From Amphibalanus amphitrite (taxonomy: Eukaryota > Arthropoda > Thecostraca > Balanomorpha > Balanidae): 64,000 bases of DNA. Below, piece after piece: positions 12,201 to 21,600 of the stretch. The stretch covers positions 1 through 64,000 of the forward strand of contig NW_024881961.1 of the NCBI RefSeq assembly GCF_019059575.1. Direction: 5' to 3'. Position numbers and translations under genes: made by a program. The notes below the pieces were generated by a model, which was not told the origin of the DNA, made no database searches, and was given only the letters and a program-made list of their open reading frames with translations. Every line of letters starts with the position of its first letter. Within the stretch, counting starts at the first letter, position 1.

Positions 12201-12983
12201 TGGTGAGTGGTGAGCGACGGGGCACGAGGTCACTCAATTCGGCAGCGCAAAGTAATTAAATACAGCTGAGCAGTCTCATACTCAGTCAAGGCATAGGCAT
12301 TGAAACAGTGGCAGCTTACCTATCGTCTCGACGAACTCAACCACGGTGGAACTGATGAAACTTCGAAACGTGATGGCATTGCATAAAAGACATTAACTTT
12401 TATGTTTAATGTATACGGAACGCATAGAACAATCGGACTCCCTCTCGTACATACACAGAAAGGAGGAAACAGGCACCCACTTAGGTAATTGACACGTAAA
12501 TTCACATTAGCTGTCTTCATGCCTGGCTGGGCATTCCATTCCACCCAAAGTCCACTAACCTTGCCCTGCAGGTCTCCGTCGATATCCATACAGCCTCGGA
12601 TACCCAGCGTGAGGAGGACCGCTCCGCTCTGCGCATTGTACTGCTCGTTCTCGTACAGGATCCAACTGAAAGTGGGCCGTCAGTTAAACACATATCAGCC
12701 ATGTGATGTAGCTAATGTCTCATAAATTTTGCAGATTACCGGATAAAGGCAGCCCTCAATTAACGACGCAGGTTAATTTGTCACCGATTAATTACCAGCC
12801 CATGAGGCAGATGGATCCGACGCGGTTATCCAGCTCGCCCAGGCTGCTCTGGCTGCCGTAGTAAGTGACGCTGGTGCCCGTCTGCCCGGCACCCGTGTAC
12901 ACCAGAAGGGACGGGGGGACGGGCGTGCCGGCGCTGGCCGCCGCCGCGCCAGCCACGAGCAGCGTGAGAACTCCGAGACACAT
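9238..12983 (-). CDS. Secreted beta/gamma-crystallin-fold protein, gene 3 (4 coding exons)
   Basis: Minus-strand exons 12796-12983, 12560-12665, 12073-12199 and 9238-9521 join to about 234 aa. Exon lengths 188, 106 and 127 and their phases equal those of gene 1. Signal peptide MCLGVLTLLVAGAAAASAG. Greek-key segments: LVYTGAGQTGTSV, LYENEQYNAQSG, LYSRMYFSGEE and IYSGEDYTGDSV. Domain ends are SSLRYVG and GNIRSVQKGC. This is the most diverged of the three; exon 2 has CMDIDGDLQGK where genes 1 and 2 have CFTFKADFDQQ-type sequence. It converges on gene 1 and diverges head to head from gene 2. Intron 3 is 2.5 kb and carries a 71-bp minisatellite, a MITE and an acceptor echo. Confidence 0.85.
9522..9612 (-). 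repeat. Echo of the exon 4 acceptor, crystallin gene 3
   Basis: On the minus strand the true acceptor CTGCAG/CCAGCGGCTACCAG is preceded by two copies. One is TTCCAG/CCAGCGGCTACCCC ending near 9601. The other is TTCCAG/CCTAACCTACGGCTAG followed by TCTGTGATAGTGACTGG. The second resembles the exon of genes 1 and 2 more than its own exon, so the echo is older than or independent of the divergence of gene 3. Confidence 0.7.
10890..11720. repeat. 71-bp minisatellite in gene 3 intron 3
   Basis: About ten diverged units with consensus blocks 'gacgcctggcgcatgctgtg', 'ccgcaatgctccatagtttc' and 'tattccagccgctagatgtc'. The CTAGATGTC block recurs at about 11321, 11392, 11463, 11534 and 11605, i.e. every 71 bp. 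The first part of the array is split by the MITE at 10949-11097. No open frame runs through the units. Confidence 0.9.
10949..11097 (-). mobile_element. ~150-bp MITE, copy 2, inserted in the 71-bp minisatellite
   Basis: Inverted copy of the 8225-8375 element. It is flanked by a perfect 9-bp duplication ATTCCGACC (10940-10948 and 11098-11106), which is itself part of a minisatellite unit. This fixes the element borders and shows a 9-bp target duplication. Confidence 0.87.
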
Positions 12984-13035
12984 GTCGGCAGGGACTGAGG
13001 AGCTCCTGAGCGCACCGCACCGAGCGACCGGCGCC

Positions 13036-13041
13036 TTTATA
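13036..13041 (-). promoter_or_regulatory. TATA box of crystallin gene 3
   Basis: TATAAA on the minus strand (in GTGTATAAAGGCGCC), 53 bp before the ATG at 12983. A second CCTTTATAG-type site lies about 35 bp further upstream. Spacing matches genes 1 and 2. Confidence 0.65.
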
Positions 13042-13322
13042 CACTCACAGGCGCGCTGACATCGACACGTGCCTTTATAGATAGACACGCAGGCTCATAG
13101 TGTACGTTTACCTATGCCCATAGCATAGGTCTTACCTATATCTATACGCCATATGTAATATGCATAATGCATATTGATATATACGTATGAATATCTACAT
13201 ACACAGACACCTATATCGGTATTCAGACGTACATCTACACAGACATACAGACTTTAACAGGCCGACACAGTAGCACGCTCCGTACCCACATTAGGCTCGA
13301 CAGGGACACAAGTGTGTTTTAA

Positions 13323-14492
13323 CCCGCGCCCGGCTGGGGGTCTTGAATTTCCACGCCCTGCTGGGGGGGGGGGGGGGGTGTTTGAACACCCCCCCCCCTT
13401 GTAACTCGGCTCCTGGGCCACGTAGCGATACGCGGAAGGCGGCGTTCGAAAGAGCGTCAAATATAATGACGAAATCCCTTCGGTTAATTTTTTGGTCAGG
13501 TCAAAGGTCAGGTCACCAGAGGTCATTGAAGGCAGAATTTCGCCAATTTCCAGGTCGAATGTCCACAATTTCCAAGAAGCCAACGCATAACTCGAGAACC
13601 AATAGAGCTACAACGCTGCGGAAAAACGCATTCGATAGCCCTATTAAAGCCCTTTCTGAGTAATTCTCTCAGATTTGACCTAACGTCAACGGTTTTGCCT
13701 GCAGGGGGCAAAAACTGCAAAAATAGCCGATTTTTTTCGGAAACAGTTTTTCTGCAATAACTTTTGACCCAAGCATTGTACGAGCTTACTTTTACCGGCA
13801 TTGTGTTCCTCTCGTCAAGACGCATCGAATGAACTATAAGTTGACCTTGAAAGGTCAACTGGAAAATTTGACCTCAGGTCAAGGTCATGACCTGACCGGA
13901 AAGGGTCATGTTGCATATCAGTCGATCCGTATCGTCGAGCTGAACACATCTAAGGCGTTTTCATCGCTCTAGCATGCCTCTATCAAAAGTTATTTGCGAA
14001 AAACTGTTAGATACCATTCGTGACCTAAGATGACCTCAGGGCATAAACAAGGGTCACTGACACCATTTTCATGTTCAGTGTGTCTAAACCACTTGTAATT
14101 CGGTGTTTGGGAGTGTTTATAATGTCTTATGTCCAAAAGAGGCGCATTTCAATTTTCTCCCATTGACTTATAATGGGGAGGTCGCAAAATTGACCTGACC
14201 TCAGGTCATCGATATCAAAATTCTGAGATATACATTTTGTACATGCTATTGCTCTTAGCAATCGCTGAAAGTTTCAAAGCGATCGGTCACTCGGTGTAGC
14301 TATGACAGACATTGAAACTTTTTATGAGGTGAGGTCACTTCAAGTGACCTGGTGACCTGACCTTGAATGACCTTGGTCTGAAGTTTTCACAACATGTGTA
14401 GAATTGATGTATGATAAGGTGTACCAAAAACGGATTCGCGAAAAACCACAAGGGGGGGGGGGGTGTTCAAACACCCCCCAGCAGGGCGCGGG
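13323..14492. mobile_element. TTAA-flanked piggyBac-like MITE between crystallin genes 3 and 2
   Basis: 1,170 bp with TTAA at 13319-13322 and 14493-14496, and TIRs CCCGCGCCC / GGGCGCGGG. Subterminal palindromes are G-run, TGTTTGAACA, C-run (left) and G-run, TGTTCAAACA, C-run (right). By eye it holds about twenty AGGTCA/TGACCT hexamers. These include a DR1 (AGGTCA-A-AGGTCA) at 13498-13510 and TCAAGGTCA at 13879-13887. No coding capacity. It lies 280 bp upstream of the gene 3 TATA box and 350 bp upstream of the gene 2 TATA box. Confidence 0.9.
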
Positions 14493-14846
14493 TTAAGACA
14501 GTTCTGATAACTGAGCATATTGTGCTTGGGCCCAATATTCTACATAGATGTCAATTGTCAAACACGCGTGTAAAACACAATTCGCATGCCATGCAACGCA
14601 ATACCTCATACCAAGCCCCTATACTATCGGTCACATTACCTATTTTGCACAGCTGTGCTCTGCGCACTTCCTTACACAGCAGGTGACATCAGACTCCTGT
14701 ACATCTGCGCAACTATCTACGAATTTCGGTGACAAAGCGCCCGTTTTTCGTATGAAGCATCCGATGCATCGCAGAGCGGCGGCCGGTTCCCGGAGCACAG
14801 CTGGTCTGGTCCCAGCCCTCTCACAGGGGCCGCTCGGAGGGACAGC

Positions 14847-14853
14847 TATATAG
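14847..14853 (+). promoter_or_regulatory. TATA box of crystallin gene 2
   Basis: GCTATATAG, 54 bp before the ATG, identical in core to the box of gene 1. Confidence 0.7.
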
Positions 14854-14900
14854 ACGCACTAGCAACACCCCGCTGCAGACCATACTGTAGTGTCCCAGCC

Positions 14901-16869
14901 ATGTTCCACCTATTGCTGACGGCGGCGGCGGCGGCGGCGGCCGGAGGGGCGGCCCGACCCAGCGGAGTGAGGCAGTGGCTGGACGGCTACAGTGGCCAGC
15001 ATCAGACGGGCAGCCTCATCACATACCACGACAGCGCCAGCAGCCTCGGCGGCTGGAACGACATCATGCGCTCCGCCTGCATCAACGGATTGTGAGTCAG
15101 CCCCTCTGAGAGGCTCTTAGCCTCTTACCAGTCGTTTTGCTGAGCTGGGCGTCTGTAATTTTAACGGACTGACAGTTGACACATCTTTGCATTTAAAGAT
15201 GTTGAACTAACTTGAACTAAATGCTCGTAATCGTTAGCCGTTCCGAATATTCAATGTCGATAAATATCGTAGAGTTGGAATGCCAATGTAGTGCACATTA
15301 GATGTATATGAGTTTTAGCTATCAAACGCTCTTACTATGTACGACATCAAAATGAAACGTTGCTTGCGATGCATTTTCACATTTCAATATTTTCGAGCGA
15401 AAGTAACCACTAACTTTCATTTTATCAAAGATCGAGTTTCCCGAGCTTAATTGGGATCGAAGCGGCGTGAGCTCTGACCGTGACGTATGGGACCGGGATG
15501 AATTGAAGTTTTAAACGCCGACATGTTTATTGCAGCTGGGTGTTTTACGAGCACGATCAGTTCAACTACGAGTCTGGCAAGGTGCTGTGGGCATACGGTT
15601 TCAACTATTGCTTCACCTTCCGGGAAGATATGGATAAACAGGTGAGATGCCCTTAACTAAACGCACTAAACGCGTCTAAAATTAGACGCATGTGTCAGCT
15701 GTCATGTTATGCATTCGATTATGCTGAAGTTCTACATTTCTTTTTTATATTCACAACGTCGTCACCTACGACGCCTAAAAAAGTCAAAAGTCGTGACAGT
15801 GTGCGCAGTGCGTTTGCATTAACCGTTCACCGTCCAACCCGCGCAGACCGTACACAGACCATAGGTCAGTCGAGTGTGCGGTCCCGGCGTCCACCGTCTA
15901 TCCTGCACGATAGACCGTCTATCCTTCACGATAGACCGTCTTTCCTGTATGAAAGACCGTCTTTCCTGCAGCACATGCGCTGGCTGACCGTGACCCCTGA
16001 CCACATGTCTCGAGTGTGCAGTCTCCGCGTCCCCGTCTATCCTGCAGCACTTGTGACTGACCGTAACCTCTGACCACAGGTCTCCAGTGTGCGGCCGGTC
16101 GGACACCCAGTAGACGCCGCTGCCGACTCCCTCACACTGTTCGAGGGCACGCTCTTCTCGGGCAGTCAAGTGTTCATCGACGCGTCCGCTTATAACGTCT
16201 CCACAGGTCGGTAGCTGGTGCTATAGGCGCTAGCTTACTGTGAGAGAGGCCGTGAAGTAACTGAACACGGTCCTTCATTATACTTGACGAATGACGATAG
16301 AATGGATAGTTTGGATTCGTATATGAAAACTATTGACTCTGTCTCAAACTTAAGTGTACCAGCTCTCAGCTACGTGTCCGTTTCAATTTCATTCGTTTGT
16401 GTCCATTTAGGTCAGTTTCTTCATTTGTCTCCATTGCAGCCTACGGTTACCAGTCTGTGATAGTGACGGGGTAATTTCTGCCTCTATTACACCCTATGGT
16501 TGCCAGTCAGTGATATTAACGGGTGCTACTTCTGTCTCTGTTTTAGCGTACGGCTACCAGTCAGTGATAGTGACGGGCCCGGACGCGTGGACCATCTACT
16601 CTGGCGACAACTATACGGGCTACAGCGTGTGTCTGTACTCGGGCAGCGACAGCGCCGTCTCGCCCAGCGGACAGAAGATCACCTACGGCCTCTTCCCGAC
16701 GGCCGACTACCTGGGCGTGGTGGGCTCCGACATCCGGTCGGCGCGCAAGGGATGCTACTCGGGGGTGACTCTGCGCGGCCAGCCGCTCACCGCCGAAAAC
16801 CACATCTCCACTGTGGTGGAAGAGGAATGGGAAAAGGCTTTGGACAACGGCTTCGCCTTCGAACCATGA
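14901..16869 (+). CDS. Secreted beta/gamma-crystallin-fold protein, gene 2 (4 coding exons)
   Basis: Exons 14901-15091, 15536-15641, 16080-16206 and 16547-16869 join to about 248 aa. The signal peptide (MFHLLLTAAAAAAAGGAA) contains a GGC/GCG triplet run, so its alanine tract may vary in length. From WLDGYSGQ to the end of exon 1, and through most of exon 4, the sequence is almost identical to gene 1. Exons 2 and 3 differ clearly (WVFYEHDQFNYESGKVLW; VSSVRPVGHPVDAAADSLTLF). The C-termini differ after STVVEE. Crystallin Greek-key motifs and four cysteines are as in gene 1. Introns 2 and 3 carry acceptor echoes. Shares a roughly 1.9 kb divergent upstream region with gene 3, most of it MITE. Confidence 0.87.
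15845..16079 (+). repeat. Echoes of the exon 3 acceptor, crystallin gene 2
   Basis: The end of intron 2 and start of exon 3 (ACCGTAACCTCTGACCACAG then GTCTCCAGTGTGCGG) recurs upstream. One copy is CCTGACCACATGTCTCGAGTG at about 15997-16017. Another is CAGACCATAGGTCAGTCGAGTG at about 15855-15876. Steps are about 73 and 142 bp. The middle copy has CAT in place of CAG, so it has lost the acceptor. Between the outer two lies a short inverted repeat built from GATAGACCGTCTATCCT-like units (15895-15968). Confidence 0.75.
16440..16546 (+). repeat. Double echo of the exon 4 acceptor, crystallin gene 2
   Basis: Two copies precede exon 4 (start 16547), at 16440 and 16493, steps 53 and 54 bp. The first keeps a good acceptor (CTCCATTGCAG) and ends GACGGG/GTAATT, a plausible donor that would define a 31-nt, frame-shifting microexon. 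The second has AC instead of AG at the acceptor and is probably dead. Confidence 0.83.
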
Positions 16870-17183
16870 ATCGTCTTCTTAAGTGTATGCATATTGTCTA
16901 GCTCTCTGTGACATTTGCCCAACTTCGTATATTTAAGCTGAGTGTTTTTGTTTTTATGTCGTCAACTGTAGTTGCTTTATCTTCTGTCCTGCTAAGTGTC
17001 AAATCGGAGGTGGTAGTCTCAACTCACATGTAAGTACGTTTTACGAAGGCGAGAGTCTCTGCTCGTTCATACTTTACGTCATGAACTCCCGGTGCTCGTG
17101 AAGAGAAGTCATCAAGCTATGTTTGAAGCCATTATCATTAACATTTCACGCTTCTAAAAATAATGTCAGGCTAGTACAGCTCC

Positions 17184-17189
17184 AATAAA
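17184..17189 (+). terminator. Polyadenylation signal, crystallin gene 2
   Basis: AATAAA 315 bp after the stop of gene 2. Between 17190 and 17900 I see no gene. Confidence 0.55.
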
Positions 17190-17926
17190 ATATCTTACAA
17201 ATGTCATCTTCAGTGAGCTTTGTAGGCGGTTTGCCGTAATCGAAGGTCACACAGATGTATAGGTACTGACCGTGACGATAGGCGGGCCATATGGCCGAAT
17301 CTCAGACACCGCCCTGGCAGAGTTCCCATCGCCACTGAGGTTCCAAGTATGGGACCGTCCTATCACGTGTCAGCAGCGATGGACCTCTGGGAGCCGACTG
17401 TATCTTATCTCGACAGCACAGGTGGATGGAGATGGGAGAGCAGGAGTGGCCTCAGTGACAGTCGCCGGCCACAGAGCCATACTCAGACCCAAAACCCCTC
17501 CCAGAGACCCGCCACGGATGTGGAATAAGGCGCAGATGCAATGCATGCAAAGCAGCAATTGAGACTTCGCACGAGATATCAAACGACAGCTATTTGGTAA
17601 AAACTCGAGCTCTGGGAAACAAACGCCTCCGGCCATGTCCGCGTTCCACTACTGCAGTGGCAAGTCCATCCTGCATTCGCGAAACGAATGTCTGTTACTA
17701 CGACAAACGGACACTTCTTAAGTTGCAGAAGTTTAGCCTGAAGTTGCAGGCTAAACGTATGTCTAAAATGCATAAACTGGCGTCTTTAGCACAATCGAAA
17801 AAAAACTTAATTTGTACCACTTAGGACGCTGGCAAACTAAGCCAAGGTATAAATGGAAACGAATTGATGACGTGATATGAATTAATCCTTTTTATGAAAT
17901 ACAGCAATGTTCTAATACAAACAAAT

Positions 17927-17932
17927 TTTATT
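17927..17932 (-). terminator. Polyadenylation signal, PIBF1 homologue
   Basis: AATAAA on the minus strand about 730 bp beyond the PIBF1 stop codon. The intervening AT-rich sequence (17933-18663) is taken as 3' UTR. Confidence 0.5.
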
Positions 17933-18663
17933 CGCAGCTTTTATATTGTTACAAAACAATAAGTGAAAAACAGTATTGACCACAAACATTTCGTTATATT
18001 CGTACCAAATCTTTGTACTTGGATCACGCATGTGGAAGCAGGTGACAAAACACACGGACACAAAAATACTTTGGCATCGGCTGGCTGAGAGTCGCAAGAT
18101 TCAGTTCCGGGGTCTTGTCCATTCTACATACAAAGGGCCCACACATAGCAGCACAGCGCTCGACCTAGAGAGCTAAATTCGGTTGGGAGTTCAACGGTCG
18201 TTTACCAAGGACAGGTACTTGGCAGTTGGCACTGTGATATTTCACAGGAATCTGGCTGACAAAAAATGAGACCCCCCGAAAAGACGCATCGAAACTAAAA
18301 TAAAAATATGACTGAAAATGTTAAGGGGAATATCGCGAGAACAAAATACCGTCATGGAAAAGGAGGGGCAAACACTTCGGAAGGAATGACAGCAGCAAGC
18401 TAACCTGATAAAACGATGAGTGATACAAGAATATGTTATGAGGCAATGCCTAGCATACCACACACGGGTGGAAAATGGATGCCTTTGATTTACAGCATCC
18501 GCGAGACAAAATAAAGATGAAACATGAGATATATCACAAACATCACATTATAACTTAAAAAGTACAAAAAACTACTTCTTACGAGTGCTACATAAATATT
18601 ACCTTAATAACGAGTACAAACACTGAGCACTTGGCAGTGTTTTTTTTTTTACGTTGTAGTCGA

Positions 18664-21600
18664 CTAGGGAGTAGTATGGTTGGAGTCTTCTGCGTGACTC
18701 CCAGAGTCAGACTCGAGCAGTGGAGTCACCAGCAGTTTCAAGGCGTTGAGATCATCCTCTTGACGAAGCAAAACATCAATATCTGTGAGCCAAATGCCTG
18801 TACTGTAACGCTCTGCAGGCCGGGATTGGTTCACAAATACAACTGCCCGGCGTCCAGCATCCACCAATTATGCTCGTTAGTCAGGTCAGTTTATAGCTGA
18901 ATTCTAGCCTCGACTTTCAGCTCAAACCAACCCTTCCTTCCAACCGAACTCGACAATTGCAGCATTTTGCTGATCGCAAGCGCCGTACGTTTCGATCGTC
19001 TCGTGTGCTATATTCGCAGACGCTGTCAGTGTAAACGGTCACCCAAACGGTCACCGCGCGCCCCGCCCCCGTCTGCCGTCACTGACCTTTGACCAGCCGG
19101 TCCCGCTGCCGGGTCACGGTGGCCAGCTGGCGGCGCAGCAGCTGCAGCCGCTCCGTCAGCTGCCGGCTGTCGGCCTGCAGCCGCTCGATGGTGTCCTCGT
19201 ACTGGCGCCAGCGGTCGGCAGCCCCCGCCCCGCCGCCGCCGCCGCCGCCGCCCAGCAGAGGCTGCAGACGCGACATCTGCACAGCGGGACGGACGGGCCG
19301 CAGACGTCACATTCTATTCACCGTTAGAATAATCGTTTGGTGTCTGGATGCTATTCGTCAGAGGCACGCATCTTTCAAATACAAAAGTAACCTCACAGTG
19401 GATTAAAAGGCACAGTGTCCCAAAATTATGTTTTGGCTTGGGTGTCGGAGGGGAATATTCGTCACTACAAAGAGGGCTGAGAGTGAAAAATGCCAGTCAG
19501 AAAGGCACAAAAAGAGCGGAAAACAGGGGTCAACAATTTATTTGTTAATGTTATAGGATGTCGGAGCTGCCTTATAAGATAATTAAATCGAATATGGAGG
19601 GAAATGAAAGATACGTACAGCCACACGCAGATGCTCTTTATTGGTAAAATAGGGAGTGAAAAATTGCTCTTAGAAATCAGAGATGAGAGTGGAATATTAT
19701 TGTGATTTGGATGTCACTTCCCACCCAAACTGGCGAGTTTTGGGACACTGAAAAGGCAGCATGTAAACGACCTTACCAACCGAATCATAAGGTGTACCTA
19801 AATAGACTCAGCATACCCAGGGTCTGGTCGTGGTAAAGGTTCAGCAGGCTAGTTAGGGAGGGGGGGGGGGACGGCCTTTCACCGCGCTGGTGGCTCACCT
19901 GCTGCTGGAGTCGCTCGGCCCGCTCCGTCTGCTGCCGCAGCTGGTGGGAGGGGGGAAGGGCTCACCTGCTGCTGGAGTCGCTCGGCCCGCTCCGTCTGCT
20001 GCCGCAGCTGGTGGGAGGGGGGGGGGGGGGCTCGGCGCGCAGGTGACTCACCTGCTGCTGCAGTCGCTCGGCCCGCTCCGTCTGCTGCCGCAGCTGGCCC
20101 CTCAGACGGGCCGCTGCAGACTCAGAGTCGACCAGTCGGCGGCCCAGCTGCAGCGAGTACTGGAGCCGGCGCCGGCAGCCGGCAGGCAGCGGCGGACCCG
20201 ACTCGAGCAGCTCCGCACAGCCGTCACCGCCTGCAAACACACGGTCGCACACGGCGGATATTCAGGTAAGCGGGAGTGAATCTATTCCGATGAGTAAGCA
20301 ATATGGCAAAATCTGTAAACCACCTAGCTCCAGCACTGAACGCGGAACACGTGCTGCATTGAATCCTTCTCTCGACCACAGCCCGGACGTACCCTCCGCG
20401 GCCTGAGCGATGAACGTGCCCCAGCTCTTCTCGAATGCCTCGTAGGCCTGTAGCTGCTGTCGGCACTCGGTCAGCTCCCGTTCCAGTCGGCTCCGCTCCG
20501 AGTCCGTCTCCGTCTGCCGCTGCAGCAGCGCCGCGTCCCGCTGCTGCGGGTAACGGGAGACGGACGGGGGTCAGTGGAGGGGTACGCAGAGGGAAGGGGG
20601 AAGGTCCGGTGGAGGTCACAAGACGAAGGAGTCACTGAAAGCAACCGATTTAAATGCGGATATCATTCGAGGTGTTGGCCACTAAATGTGCAATTATTCA
20701 TCAAATGAGTCTACAATGGATTACGATCGACTGCTTTGGATATTGGATACCACAGACACGACTACCATAGCATAAGATAAGAGGCAAACCAAGAAGCGCT
20801 TGTAGCCTGAAAGTATCGGTACACACCGACCAGCTGTCTGAGCGTCCCTGCCCACCTGCAGCTGTGCGCTGAGCGTCTTGTTCTCCTCCCTGAGCGTCTC
20901 GGCCGCGCGCACCGCCTCCGTGGCAGTCACGTCGTACCGCTCCGTCTCATACTCGGCGATCTGGAGACGCGCAGACAGCTCAGCCAGCCGGGCCCGCTCG
21001 GAGGATAGCTCAGACTCGAGCCTGCCGAGTACACCACAGAGGCCGTTAGGATAGAGTGTGGGGAATAATAACTGCAGCAAGACAGAGCCATGCCGCCCGA
21101 GAGAAAACACCGACACAGAGCTGAGGATTCATTTTCAAAGTAATTGATCGATTAGCCAGACTGCATATCTCCGACGAACGTCGGCCCAACATGAGCAGAT
21201 GATACTGGTTTTACCTTTAATAAGTAAGGATGAACCACCCCTTCCACAACCACCACGCAGCCAACAGGTCATTCACCCACCTCTCGACGCTCTGCTGGGC
21301 GGCCTCCCGCGCCTGCTGCTCCCGCTCCAGACTGCGGGCGTGCTCTGCGCGCAGCTCGGCCGTCTCTGCGGCGCGCTCGGCCAGCAGCTGCGCGCGCAGC
21401 TCAGCAACCTGCTGCTGGTGCTGGGCGCGCGCCGAGTCGCGCAGCGCCGCGTACTGGCGGCGCGCGGCCAGCTCGGCCTCCACCAGCTGCTCGGCGCGCA
21501 CCCGCTGCCGAGCCGCCTCCTCCTCGGCCTCTGTGCAGCGAGCGGCCGCCTCCGCCAGTCGGCGGGCCGCCTCCAGCTGCTCAGACTCCAGCGACGCCAC

